A model generated the notes under the pieces. It was not told the DNA's origin, did no database searches, and worked only from the letters and a program-made list of their open reading frames with translations. From contig NC_065572.1 of the NCBI RefSeq assembly GCF_937616625.2, forward strand, positions 55,043,653 through 55,107,652: a DNA stretch of 64,000 nt, in the 5' to 3' direction. Origin of the DNA: Mercurialis annua (taxonomy: Eukaryota; Streptophyta; Magnoliopsida; Malpighiales; Euphorbiaceae). Shown here in pieces: positions 44,092-53,564 of the stretch (positions are counted from its first letter, which is position 1; every line of letters begins with the position of its first letter). The position numbers were made by a program, and so were the translations under genes.

Positions 44092-46515
44092 ATGTCAGGC
44101 GAAGAAGATTCTCAGAACCTGTCCGAGCGAGACCTAGATATGAATATTGATGAGGACCATAGTAGTAGTGATAGTGGTCCTGTTGAAGATACCGAAGATG
44201 GTATTGTTGGTGAGAATAGGTTAGATGATTTGGTGTGCTCGGAAGCGACTTCTTATGCTCGGCCTAGGCGTGTTAGACCTAGGAAGTCCAAAACTGCCGC
44301 TGTTAGGAGGGTGATGATGGAGACTACATTTGCCGAGCTTAACCAACACTATTTGGACTATTTAGGATCGAAACTTAGGATTCCGGACGGTTACACTTTA
44401 GAGTTGTCTCCCCCGGGTATAACCATAAATGCCCCTGTCGACCCGGGGTATGTAATTGTTTGTGTGGAGCATCTTCACTCCGGTGTTAGGATTCCATTTC
44501 AGACCGACTTAGTTGATCTGCTTCGGTGGTATCAGATGCCTTTGAGTCAATTTCATCCGAACGGTATTAGGCATTTCTTTACCGTTCGGGCTCTTTGTTT
44601 AAAAAATAAGATACCTTTCTCGGTAAAATTTTTTGCTAGTATGTATGGTCTAATTTTTAATGGCGAGTATGACTTCGCTTATTTTAAAATTCTTAAGTCA
44701 GAGCCTAGGCGAATAGTTGAGAATGTTACCACGTCCCTTAAACGTTTTAGGGTGGACTGGTTTAGACTTAGGCATCCCTCGGCTTTTACCGAACTGCCTC
44801 GTTGCTGGTCATGTGTATCTCCGGAGCATACTTTCATTAGGAGGGATAAGATCCGAGAAACAGCACATGCTCGTCTTCAGGTTTTATTGGGGCAGATCGG
44901 CCCTGTGAATACCGAGGAGCTCATTCCTCGGTTGAGGATTGTAAAATTTAACCCTAATCGCCAAGGTTGTTCTCGGTTTTTATTTTTGTAGTTTTGTTTG
45001 TCTGTTGTATTTGCTTTGGCATAAGTGTGTCGTTATATTATTCATCGGTGGTTTTAATTTATTTTGTTATTTGCTTTTGTAGCGATGGATATGGCTGCTT
45101 TTACTGCTGGGAGGCGACCTAGACCGACTAAGGGACAGACGTCCCGAGCTGTGGATGCTTCTCAGCCGAAGATGGCTGATGTTCTTAAAGCTGGCGGTCC
45201 CGGTATAAATTTGGAGGCGGTGCCTCCTCTTACTGAGAAGAAACGGAAAAGGGGAAAAACTGTTGGCAAGAGGCCTTCTGATCAGGGTGTTGACCCTTTA
45301 TCTGCCGAGATTGACGCTTTTCAGGATGCGTCGGGTGACGAGAGGCCGAATGAGCCTGTTGTGTTAGCTTTGAATGCTGGTATGGCGGCTGCTGGACCGG
45401 GGGTTGAGTCCGTGTCTGTCCCGGTTTTTAATGCTGATTTACCGGTGACAGATAAAGGTCTGTCTCGGAAGGGGAAGGGTAAGGCTGTGGATGCCGTTGA
45501 GGTCCCTGCCGAGAATATAGCTGATCCGGCTTTGACTTCTTCTGTCATTGCTCGGTATTTGAAGAGGAAGACGTCGGCGGATACCGTTGAGAATTATCCT
45601 ACCGCTCTTTCCTTGGGCCGTCTCTGTTCTCTTCCGAAGGATGTGGATGGTATGAAGATTGTTCATCCTCGGGACTTCATTGATGGGGGTTGCTCGTTGG
45701 CCTTTCAGGTAGAAATTTTTGATTTTGTTTATATATATTTTTATGTGGTTTGTGCTGATCATGATTTTTATTTTTGACAGTTGATCAACCACCTGCTCGG
45801 TGCCCGTTCGGTTCAGGACGACTTAGTTAATGAGGCGTCCGCTGATCGGGAGAAAGCTGAGTCTGCTGCTGCTGCTTTGGAGTCTGAGCAGATTGCTCGA
45901 GCCAATGTTCAATCTGTACTTGATAATCATATCAACGAGTATAATGCGCAGATTGCCGATCTGAAGAAGGAAGTGGCTAGTTTGACCGAGGCTCGAGTTG
46001 AGCTAAAACGGAAACATGAGTTGGAGCTTATCAAGCAAAGAGAGCAGCATGATGCGGTTTTGGCTGAGCAGAAGCGGTTATCTTCGGAGGAGCTTGAGAA
46101 GGCTATGAAGGCTGTTCGAACCGAAGTTACTGCTGAGTTCGGTCAATTGACTGACCTTCTGGAGGATGACCTGAAACAGAGAGTGGGGCCTCTGTTGCTT
46201 CCTGATGCTGATCCGGAATGTCTTTATCTGGACGTAGCCGCTATGTATGAGGTGTTCCTGCGTAAGAAGGCCGAAGTGTCTGATGCGGCTACTGAAATGA
46301 TAGCCGAGCTGAGCAAGGAGTTTGATCGGATAGATCAAGAGAACGCCCAAGTTGCTAGTGATCAGGGGACTGGTCAGACAACTGTTGCTCCTTCGGTGCT
46401 CGGCCAGCTTGATGTGAGTCATTATGAAGAAGCCGGACTGAGCGAGGGTGGTGGTTCCATGTCTGGAAATGGTGTGCAGTTGCCCGATGATATTTCTCGG
46501 GCTGTAATAGATTAG
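44092..46515 (+). CDS. Tat-3 antisense gene: Transposase_28-like (putative gypsy-type) protein, three exons
   Basis: Runs opposite to gag-pol. Exons 44092-44965, 45083-45708 and 45781-46515 join in frame through canonical introns (AAG/GTTGTT...TTTTGTAG/CG and TTTCAG/GTAGAA...TTTGACAG/TT), giving about 744 residues. Exon 1 starts acidic (MSGEEDSQNLSERDLD), has a basic PRRVRPRKSK, then LRIPDGYTLELSPPGI and VEHLHSGVRIPFQTDLVDLL, matching the plant family annotated as putative gypsy-type transposon (PF04195). Exon 2 is low complexity with a basic KKRKRGKTVGKRP signal that could direct nuclear import. Exon 3 is a long coiled coil (DREKAESAAAALESEQ onward) with an acidic serine-rich end. Function unknown; such extra frames are known from Tat elements. 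No stop interrupts it. Confidence 0.85.
44966..45082 (+). other. Intron 1 of the antisense gene
   Basis: 117 bp, GT...AG, T-rich, ending TTGCTTTTGTAG. Splicing keeps the frame (phase 1). The unspliced frame stops at 44991, soon after the donor. Confidence 0.75.
45709..45780 (+). other. Intron 2 of the antisense gene
   Basis: 72 bp, GT...AG, T-rich, ending ATTTTTGACAG. Phase 0. A comparable gap with GTAATTC and TTTCCAG lies at about 29405-29481 in the decayed Tat-2 antisense gene. Confidence 0.8.
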
Positions 46516-46648
46516 TCTTTGTAATAAATCAACTTTTTGTTCGGATTGTTCCCAGTGATCTATATATATATTTCGGGCTGTAATAGATTAGTCTTTGTAA
46601 TAAATCAACTTTTTGTTCGGATTGTTCCCAGTGATCTATATATATATT
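46497..46648 (+). repeat. 76-bp tandem duplication across the antisense stop codon
   Basis: Two adjacent near-identical copies (46497-46572 and 46573-46648), each with GGGCTGTAATAGATTAGTC and GTTCGGATTGTTCCCAG and ending in a TATATATAT run. The stop codon of the antisense gene lies in copy 1. Confidence 0.9.
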
Positions 46649-46735
46649 TTTCCTTTTTTGTTTCATCTTTGTGCTCGGTTTTTGCTTGGTTATATGTTTT
46701 TTCTGTGTTTCTATGTTGTTTTAACTTATGAGTTT

Positions 46736-47072
46736 GTTCGGAGAAAGCGATTGCTTTAAGTCTTTTTAAGCTATTGCTTTGTTCGGATAAAGCGATTGCT
46801 TTAAGTCTTTTAAAGCTATTGCTTTGTTCGGAGAAAGCGATTGCTTTAAGTCTTTTAAAGCTATTGCTTTGTTCGGAGAAAGCGATTGCTTTAAGTCTTT
46901 TAAAGCTATTGCTTTGTTCGGAGAAAGCGATTGCTTTTAGTCTTTTTAAAGCTATTGCTTTGTTCGGAGAAAGCGATTGCTTTAAGTCTTTTAAAGCTAT
47001 TGCTTTGTTCGGATAAAGCGATTGCTATAAGTCTTTTAAAGCTATTGCTTTGTTCGGATAAAGCGATTGCTT
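46736..47072. repeat. 45-bp tandem array between the convergent genes
   Basis: Eight starts of GTTCGGAGAAAGCGATTGCT at 46736, 46781, 46826, 46871, 46916, 46962, 47007 and 47052: a period of 45 with one step of 46. Each unit continues TTAAGTCTTTTAAAGCTATT. It lies between the stop of the antisense gene (46515) and the stop of pol (47221). An 80-codon open frame through it is an artefact of the 15-codon period. Confidence 0.95.
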
Positions 47073-47220
47073 TTTTCTAACTATGGTATTGCACATCTCG
47101 TTTTTGTTTTTTCTTTTTCTTTTATTGATAGGGGAAAAACTTGCATTTTGGGCCTACAGCCGACTTTGACCTAAATGCAAGTGAAAAAACCCCTGACAGA
47201 CTCGATAAACTGAATGTTGT

Positions 47221-50200
47221 CTACTGGTAGAATCTTTTGAGAACTCTGGCATTCCAGGTTCTTGGTAGGTCTCTTCCGGACATGTAGGTTAAGTGGTAGG
47301 ATCCACCTTTTCCTACTTTCTTCACTTGGTAAGGCCCTTCCCAATTAGCTCCGAGCTTGGAGATGCATGCGTTACCTCTTGCTATATCGGCTCGTCGTAG
47401 TACCAGGTCGCCTACTTCGAACGTTAAAGGTTTGAATCGTTTGTTATGATATGTTGCCATCCTCTGTTTGTATGCTTCGATGTGCATTAGTGCTTGATCT
47501 CTTCTCTCTTCTAGTAAATCGAGGCAAATTTTGGTGTTTTCTTCGTTTTGTTGTTCGTCGAAGTATTGCACTCTGATAGTGGGCATGCCGATTTCGACTG
47601 GCACCATTGCTTCGCACCCATAGGTCAAGCTGTATGGTGTTCTTCCTGTGCCAGCTTTTGGAGTGGTTCTGTACGACCATAGTACGTTATGTAGCTCATC
47701 GGCCCATCGACCCTTAGCTTCGTCGAGGCGTTTTTTCAGGCCATTAACAATGGTCCGATTGGTGACTTCTGTCATTCCGTTGCTTTGTGGGTGGGTGACC
47801 GAAGTGAACCTTAGGTCAATTCCTTTTTCAATGCAGAATTCTCTGAAGTTTTTGTTGTCGAATTGCTTTCCATTGTCGGTTATGATGGTTTTTGGGATCC
47901 CAAAACGACAGATCATTTCTCTTCGTACGAAGCTTCGGACTCGTGCTTCTGTTATGGTGGACACAGCTTCGGCCTCTACCCATTTTGAGAAGTGGTCGAC
48001 TGCTACTATCAGGAATTTTCGCTGCCCACTTGCCGTTGGAAAAGGCCCGACAATGTCTATTCCCCACATGCTAAATGGCCAAGGGCTTACTATTGGGTTT
48101 TGTTCCGCTGTTGGCTGATGGTGGACGTTTTGGGGGTATTGACATTTTTCACATTTTTGCACCAGATTTGCTGCGTCTTGTGCCAGTGTCGGCCAGTAGT
48201 AACCTTGTAAAACAGCTTTTCGGCAGAGAGCTAGATGTGAGATGTGACTTCCACATACACCTTCGTGTATCTCGGCCAATAAATATTTCCCTTCTTCTAC
48301 CGTGAGGCATCTGGACCAGGGGTGTGAGAAGGCTTTTTTGTATAGGGTCCCGTCTCGGTACGAGAAGTGTGGTGCTTGGCGTTTTACTTTCCTTGCTGCT
48401 TTGTTATCCTCGGGCAGATTCCCATTCTCGATGTATGAAATGATGTGTTCCATCCATTGGTCTAACGGGTTGATGAGGAATGTGACTTCGGGGTTCTGGA
48501 TACTACTGAAATTTTGAACTGAGCACGGTATGCTCGGCATTATTTCTCTCGCTGCCCCTGCCTTTGCTAGTGTGTCTGCTTCTGTGTTTTCTTCTCTGGG
48601 GATTTGCTCTAACTCCCATTTCCCACCTTCTTCGGTAATTTTTGCGAGTAGCTCTTTCACTCGGTCTACGTATTTTTTCATTTCCGGGTCCTTTACCTCG
48701 TATGACCCAAGTACTTGATTAACCACTAGCTGAGAGTCACTCTGGATTTTGACATATTCGGTCTTGACTACCGTTGCCATCCTTAATCCATTTATTAAGG
48801 CCTCATATTCTGCTGCATTGTTGGTTGCTGGGAAATTTAGGTTGATCGAGTGTTGCATTTTGATTTTGTGTGGTCCTCTCAGTATTATGCCCGCTCCGGC
48901 CCCGGTTATATTTGATGCCCCATCGACCTGCAGTGTCCAGCTAAACAGACCCTTGTCTACTTCGGTGGGTTGGTCGTGTGTTGTTGTTTCTGCTACAAAG
49001 TCGGCTAAGATCTGGGCTTTCATTGCTGTTCGCGGCTCATATTTGATGTCATATGATCCTATCATGACTGACCAGTTAATTAGCCGTCCTGATGTTTCCG
49101 GTCTTGCCAGTGCTTTTCGTAGGGGTTGGTTTTTTCGGACTATAACGGTGTGAGCTTGAAAGTATCTTTTTAGCTTTTCCACTGTTAAGACCAATGCGAG
49201 TGCAAATTTCTCAATTTTGCTGTATCGGATCTCGGGACCTTTTAACACCTTGCTTGTGTAATATACCGGCTTTTGCTCGGTCAATTCCTCCTTTACTAGT
49301 ACCGATGCCACTGTTTCGTTAGTGACACTTAAGTATAGGTATAATACCTCTCCGGTTTCAGGCCTTCCGAGCAATGGTGGTGAACTCAGGAATTTCTTGA
49401 GTTCGTCGAAAGATTGTTGACATTCCTCGGTCCACTCGAATTTTTTCACATTTCTCAATGTTTTAAAGAATGGGAGACACCTTTTGGCCGAGTTAGACAC
49501 GAATCGACCGAGGGCCGTGATTCTTCCGTTTAGCTTCTGAACTTCTTTAGCTGATTTTGGCGCCTTCATATCTAGAATTGCCTTTGTTTTTTCCGGGTTT
49601 ACCTCGATACCTTTCTGGGAGATGAGGTATCCTAGGAATTTTCCTACTGGGACTCCGAATGCGCACTTGTCCGGATTTAGCTTGAGTTTGTACTTTTTTA
49701 GCTTTGTGAAGACTTCTTCCAAGTCTCTTGCATGATCTTCTACTTTTTTGGACTTGACGATGATGTCGTCCACATAGACTTCCATGTTTCGACCGATCTG
49801 GTCTTTGAACACGAAATTCATTAGTCGCTGATATGTTGCCCCTGCATTTTTTAGTCCGAATGGCATTTGTTTGTAGCAGTATGTGCCATTGTCGGTTACA
49901 AAGCTTGTTTTTTCTTCATCTTCTTTATGCATTGGGATTTGGTGGTATCCTTGAGCTGCGTCTATGAACGAGTAGACTTCGTAGCCGCTGGTCGAGTCGA
50001 CCAGTTGGTCAATGTTTGGCAAGGGATAGCTGTCCTTGGGGTACGCTCGGTTTAAGTCTGTGAAATCTATGCACAGTCTCCACTTTCCGTTCGGCTTTTT
50101 TATGAGCACGACATTGGATAGCCACTCCGGGTAATATACTCTTCTGATGAAGCCTGCTGCTAGCAGTTTGTCTACCTCGGTTCTGATGGCGATCTGTCTG

Positions 50201-51126
50201 TCTATTGCGAAGGCTCTTTTCTTTTGTTTGACCGGTTTGTGTTTTGGGTCGACATTGAGTTTATGTGATATTATTGCCGGGTCGACCCCTTCTATTTCGC
50301 CTGGGGTATTGACGAATTCAACTTCGTTTCTGATCAGCATGTCGGTTATCTCCTGTTTTATTGGTTTAGGTAGTTCTGCGCCTACCTGGACCGATCTTGG
50401 TGTTATACCTGCTAGACTAACTCTTTCTATCTTTCCGTGTGGTTCGAGCTTGCCTTCATCCGAGTCTGGTATTTCCATTGTTTCAATGGCTAGGGTTTCT
50501 GATACCGCTTTCATTGATACCAAGTAGCACTGCTTGGCTATGTCCTGCCTTCCCCTGACTGTTACCACTCCTTCCTCGGTTGGTATTTTCATGCACAAGT
50601 ATTTGATGCATGTGACAGCTCCCGTGCTATACAACATAGGTCTGCCGAGTATGACGTTGTAAGCAAGTGGCATGTCAACAACCATGAACAGTGTTTTAAA
50701 TTTCTTGGTGATACCGACCAGGCCTCCTTCCGTGGATCCGTTTTCTTTCCCCAGCTCTACCGTTAATTCCGCTACCCCCTCGGCTTGTACAGGTGTTCCA
50801 CCTAGGCCCACTAAGGGTGTTTTGACTGGTTTAAGGTTCAGTATTGAGCAGCCGATTCCGAGATATGCCTGTTTCGTGATGAGGTTAACTGAGCTTCCTT
50901 CGTCTACCAACTGTCTCATTACCCAGAAATTTTCTATCAAACCCGAGATTACCAGCGGATCCTGGTGGGGAAAATCTATTCCTTCCCCGTCAGTTGGACC
51001 GAAGTTTACTTCTGGTATAGTTTTCGCCACTGATATGTTCATCACCATCTTCTGCCTTTTTCGTCTTCCTCGCTTGTATTCTGGGTCCGCCATTCCGCCT
51101 GCTATTGTGTTAATTATTCCTGACAC
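47221..51126 (-). CDS. pol: Tat-3 Pol polyprotein (protease, RT, RNase H x2, integrase)
   Basis: About 1301 uninterrupted codons. Protease site LVDEGSSVNLI at about residues 74-83. RT from about 315 with LCIDFTDLNRAYPKD, MPFGLKNAGATYQRLM and the catalytic YVDD at 451-454. The first RNase H (about 590-712) has lost catalytic acids (LYLYLSVTNE, VIVRKNQPLR), as expected of Tat elements. A second, archaeal-type RNase H (729-860) keeps D735 (QVDGAS), E773, D797 (SDSQ) and D851 (ADTLAKA). Integrase has a zinc region (H954, H961, C992, C995) and a D,D-35-E core (D1024, D1084, E1120). Numbering starts at a GTG, not an ATG; the frame is continuous with gag except for one stop, so Pol is probably made by suppression of that stop or from processed RNA. 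All active-site residues expected are present. Confidence 0.95.
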   Translation of the reverse strand: MSGIINTIAGGMADPEYKRGRRKRQKMVMNISVAKTIPEVNFGPTDGEGIDFPHQDPLVISGLIENFWVMRQLVDEGSSVNLITKQAYLGIGCSILNLKPVKTPLVGLGGTPVQAEGVAELTVELGKENGSTEGGLVGITKKFKTLFMVVDMPLAYNVILGRPMLYSTGAVTCIKYLCMKIPTEEGVVTVRGRQDIAKQCYLVSMKAVSETLAIETMEIPDSDEGKLEPHGKIERVSLAGITPRSVQVGAELPKPIKQEITDMLIRNEVEFVNTPGEIEGVDPAIISHKLNVDPKHKPVKQKKRAFAIDRQIAIRTEVDKLLAAGFIRRVYYPEWLSNVVLIKKPNGKWRLCIDFTDLNRAYPKDSYPLPNIDQLVDSTSGYEVYSFIDAAQGYHQIPMHKEDEEKTSFVTDNGTYCYKQMPFGLKNAGATYQRLMNFVFKDQIGRNMEVYVDDIIVKSKKVEDHARDLEEVFTKLKKYKLKLNPDKCAFGVPVGKFLGYLISQKGIEVNPEKTKAILDMKAPKSAKEVQKLNGRITALGRFVSNSAKRCLPFFKTLRNVKKFEWTEECQQSFDELKKFLSSPPLLGRPETGEVLYLYLSVTNETVASVLVKEELTEQKPVYYTSKVLKGPEIRYSKIEKFALALVLTVEKLKRYFQAHTVIVRKNQPLRKALARPETSGRLINWSVMIGSYDIKYEPRTAMKAQILADFVAETTTHDQPTEVDKGLFSWTLQVDGASNITGAGAGIILRGPHKIKMQHSINLNFPATNNAAEYEALINGLRMATVVKTEYVKIQSDSQLVVNQVLGSYEVKDPEMKKYVDRVKELLAKITEEGGKWELEQIPREENTEADTLAKAGAAREIMPSIPCSVQNFSSIQNPEVTFLINPLDQWMEHIISYIENGNLPEDNKAARKVKRQAPHFSYRDGTLYKKAFSHPWSRCLTVEEGKYLLAEIHEGVCGSHISHLALCRKAVLQGYYWPTLAQDAANLVQKCEKCQYPQNVHHQPTAEQNPIVSPWPFSMWGIDIVGPFPTASGQRKFLIVAVDHFSKWVEAEAVSTITEARVRSFVRREMICRFGIPKTIITDNGKQFDNKNFREFCIEKGIDLRFTSVTHPQSNGMTEVTNRTIVNGLKKRLDEAKGRWADELHNVLWSYRTTPKAGTGRTPYSLTYGCEAMVPVEIGMPTIRVQYFDEQQNEENTKICLDLLEERRDQALMHIEAYKQRMATYHNKRFKPLTFEVGDLVLRRADIARGNACISKLGANWEGPYQVKKVGKGGSYHLTYMSGRDLPRTWNARVLKRFYQ

Positions 51127-51129
51127 GTT

Positions 51130-51132
51130 TTA
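51130..51132 (-). other. Single in-frame UAA stop between gag and pol
   Basis: The gag and pol frames are one register: 52896 minus 51126 is a multiple of three. They are parted only by UAA followed by AAC. The next ATG in the pol frame is the M of GGMADPEYK, eleven codons past the stop. Confidence 0.85.
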
Positions 51133-52896
51133 TCTTTTTGGTGACGGTGCTTCCTCTCTTTTTCCATTGTTATCCCTTTGGTTTCTTCCTCCTGAGTTGT
51201 AATTTTTGCTCTGTGCCACAAAGTCTTTTAACCGACCGACTTGTACCAAACGGTCGATTTCTTTTTTCAAGCTTCCGCATTCGTCGGTGACATGGCCATG
51301 GCCGTCGTGGAACTGACAATATTTTTTCCTGTCTCCCTCATATTGTAGTTTGGGTGGGTATCTCACTGGCTCATTGTTATTTTGTATCCACATCAAGATG
51401 TGTGATCTCGGGGTATTGAGTGGAATGAAGGCTTGGTCTTCTACTTTTACTGGTCGGTGTGGGTCTGCTCGCTGTGGACCGACTTGTTGTTGGTTTCTTG
51501 GTCCGAATCTGTCGTGCCTGGCACTTTGATCGAAGTTAGGCCTCGGTGTACGGAACGATGTTGTAGTTTGTGCGGCTTTTCGCCGCTGTTCTTCGTCTAA
51601 ATTTATATAGTTCCAGGCTCGGTCCATCAGCTGGGAGTAAGTTTGTACTGGGTTTGTTATCAGGTTATCCCGGAAGGCCATCATTGTTGTGTTATCTTTC
51701 ATTGCATCTATCACAGTATCATCATTCAAATTTCCCACTTCGACCGCTTCTGCGTTGAACCGGCCGATATAACTCTGCAGACTTTCTCCTGGTTTCTGGT
51801 AGCAAAGTTTTAAGTCACTGGACTTTTTCTTTCGTTGTATGCTCGGTGCGAAATGTGTTCGGAAAGCTCTTGCCAGCTCGTCGAAGCTTCGGATAGAGCC
51901 TTCTTTTAGGCTTTGATACCAGATGGCAGCTGGTCCTTTTAGGGTAGTCGGGAAGAGTTTGCAGACGGCTGCTTCGGACAAACATTGTACCATCATGACC
52001 ACTTGGAAACAACTCAAGTGCGTTATCGGGTCCCCTGTTCCATTGTAATCGTCTAACTGCGGTGTTTTGTAGTTTAAAGGGAAGGGTTCTTCTCGTATTT
52101 CTGCCGACAGTGGGTTTCCGATGTTCAGGAAGCTTGTGTTTCTCGGCTCTCTCCTTCTACATTTTTCCATCTCGGTTCTGACTCTTTCGGTGATTTCTTG
52201 TTCCAGGTTCTTTTTCTTTGGTGAATTAGCGCCCGAGCTGTGTACGCTCTCTTCGATCTCAACCAGTTTTGGTGTCTTTTTATGCCCTTCTGGAGTTTTA
52301 TGTCCGGTCTGTGCTGGCTCTGGGTTTTGTTCTCGTGGATTTTTCTCGCGGTTTGCTTCCTCGGGTGTTTTTTGGCCTTGGTAGAATTCCTGTGGGTAAG
52401 GTGGTGCGGTCGGTATGTATGGTGGAGTGGTAGTGTTATCCTGGGTTGCAGTTGGGACTGTTGGCCGAGTATGGACCTGTTGTACCTGTTGAAGGAAAGC
52501 TAGCTGCCGAGTATGAAATTCGATGTATTCTTGGATTTGTGCTGGGGTAGGATTTTGGACTTCTGTGGTGGTTTGTCTAGGTGCGGGGGTGGTGTTTGGG
52601 GTGAATGCGAGGTTGATGGGGGTTACACCCGGTCTTAAGAAAGTTTGAGTGGTTTGGTGCGTAGGGGTGGAGTATGATGTTGGGGGAATGTTACCCGACG
52701 ATGGCATTCCCCACGGGTAATGAGTGGTAACCCCTGACATAGGGCTCGGGTGAACGCCTGCCATCGATGTAGTGACCGGGCAAAACGAGCTTTCGCCGGT
52801 AGCTCTTCTCGGTGGAGCGTTGAGCCCCTCTCCCGTTCTACTGTTTTGCGTATTATTGTCTCCGATCGCGGGATCATCTCCTTCTACTCTGCTCAT
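51130..52896 (-). CDS. gag: Tat-3 Gag polyprotein
   Basis: 588 codons from an ATG 69 bp inside the primer site. The N-terminal third is rich in T, P, Q and S. The middle has the acidic/basic stretch VEIEESVHSSGANSPKKKN, and a retrotransposon gag domain around residues 250-420 with LFPTTLKGPAAIWYQSLK, FDELARAFRTHFAPSIQ and LCYQKPGESLQSYIGRF. Near the C-terminus YCQFHDGHGHVTDEC is a CX3HX5HX4C-type zinc knuckle (residues about 528-542), expected to bind RNA. It ends KREEAPSPKR and a UAA. Forms the particle core of the element. Paralogue of the broken gag at 21617-23430. Confidence 0.95.
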   Translation of the reverse strand: MSRVEGDDPAIGDNNTQNSRTGEGLNAPPRRATGESSFCPVTTSMAGVHPSPMSGVTTHYPWGMPSSGNIPPTSYSTPTHQTTQTFLRPGVTPINLAFTPNTTPAPRQTTTEVQNPTPAQIQEYIEFHTRQLAFLQQVQQVHTRPTVPTATQDNTTTPPYIPTAPPYPQEFYQGQKTPEEANREKNPREQNPEPAQTGHKTPEGHKKTPKLVEIEESVHSSGANSPKKKNLEQEITERVRTEMEKCRRREPRNTSFLNIGNPLSAEIREEPFPLNYKTPQLDDYNGTGDPITHLSCFQVVMMVQCLSEAAVCKLFPTTLKGPAAIWYQSLKEGSIRSFDELARAFRTHFAPSIQRKKKSSDLKLCYQKPGESLQSYIGRFNAEAVEVGNLNDDTVIDAMKDNTTMMAFRDNLITNPVQTYSQLMDRAWNYINLDEEQRRKAAQTTTSFRTPRPNFDQSARHDRFGPRNQQQVGPQRADPHRPVKVEDQAFIPLNTPRSHILMWIQNNNEPVRYPPKLQYEGDRKKYCQFHDGHGHVTDECGSLKKEIDRLVQVGRLKDFVAQSKNYNSGGRNQRDNNGKREEAPSPKR

Positions 52897-52946
52897 CCTA
52901 TTAGTTTCCAGAAGGATAGAAAGGGGGAAGCTTTCTTATTTTCTTT

Positions 52947-52964
52947 CCCACAGACGGCGCCAAA
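52947..52964 (-). other. Tat-3 primer-binding site
   Basis: Directly inside the 5' LTR the minus strand reads TTTGGCGCCGTCTGTGGG. TGGCGCCGT complements a tRNA 3' end of ...ACGGCGCCA, compatible with tRNA-Asp; the match beyond nine bases is poor. The tRNA identity is inference. Confidence 0.6.
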
Positions 52965-53559
52965 TGATAACTTTTGATCTCGAATTGTATTCAGCTCCGA
53001 CGGACACTTCAAGGCCTTACCTACAAAGTACAAAACAACCGTGAGAAGGGTGCCGGAAGGGGATTCCGGCAAACCACTCCGACGGTCTAGTTAGTAACGG
53101 TTTTAGTGAGAGAAAGAATAAGAAGTGAAAGGTGGTTAAGAGTTTTTGAGAGAGAAAGAGAATTAACCTTTTTACCTATTTTCCTTTTGCCTTTTATACT
53201 AATGTCTTTGTTTCTCTTTGTATGGGCCGACAGGTCTGACTTCATTCTCTTTGTCTGTGCAGCTGTTTTGTCTGGAATGTCAGAGTACGTTCTGACAGAT
53301 TTGTCCCGTGTGTTCGGAGTGGTTGTGCTCGGTGACTACCAGGATATGCTCGTTTTTAGGTTGTCGCTCTGATCGGTTTGTGATGTTGGTTTGTTCCGGT
53401 TTATCCTTATTAGTTGTGTTTGGTGTGCTTCGGTGAGTCCGAGATGTGTTGTGAGTCGCCCCTGGTGTGCTCTGTTTGTTATGTTTGACCTATCTCGGTG
53501 GGTCCGAGATGTGCTGTGGATTGGCCTTTGCTGTTCTCGGTCCATTTATATGTTTATCA
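52965..53559 (-). repeat. Tat-3 5' LTR
   Basis: 595 bp, TGATAA...TTATCA, flanked on the right by TTGAG (53560-53564). About 99 percent identical by eye to the 3' LTR. Confidence 0.95.
53190..53198 (-). promoter_or_regulatory. TATA box of Tat-3 5' LTR
   Basis: TATAAAAGG on the minus strand, in context TTAGTATAAAAGGCAAAAG. It would start the gag-pol transcript roughly 200 bp before the end of the LTR. The same sequence is in the 3' LTR at 43314-43322. Confidence 0.65.
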
Positions 53560-53564
53560 TTGAG

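Larger units (their letters stand above)
43089..53559 (-). mobile_element. Complete Tat-lineage Ty3/gypsy retrotransposon Tat-3 (10471 bp)
   Basis: Two 595-bp LTRs bound the element, and 5-bp direct repeats TTGAG flank it (43084-43088, 53560-53564). In element orientation the order is 5' LTR, primer site, gag, one stop codon, pol, 45-bp tandem array, an antisense gene on the plus strand, polypurine tract and 3' LTR. Pol carries two RNase H domains, which marks the Tat branch. The LTRs differ at about five positions, so the insertion is recent and gag, pol and the antisense gene are all intact apart from the gag-pol stop. By homology it is potentially autonomous. Confidence 0.97.

Noticed and set aside
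46774..47016. 80-codon open frame with repeats of LLKLLLCSEKAIALS
   Set aside because: Artefact of the 45-bp tandem array between the convergent genes; no start context or family.
47648..52977. Many plus-strand open frames opposite gag and pol
   Set aside because: Shadows of the gag-pol reading frame; they have no domains and stop at random.
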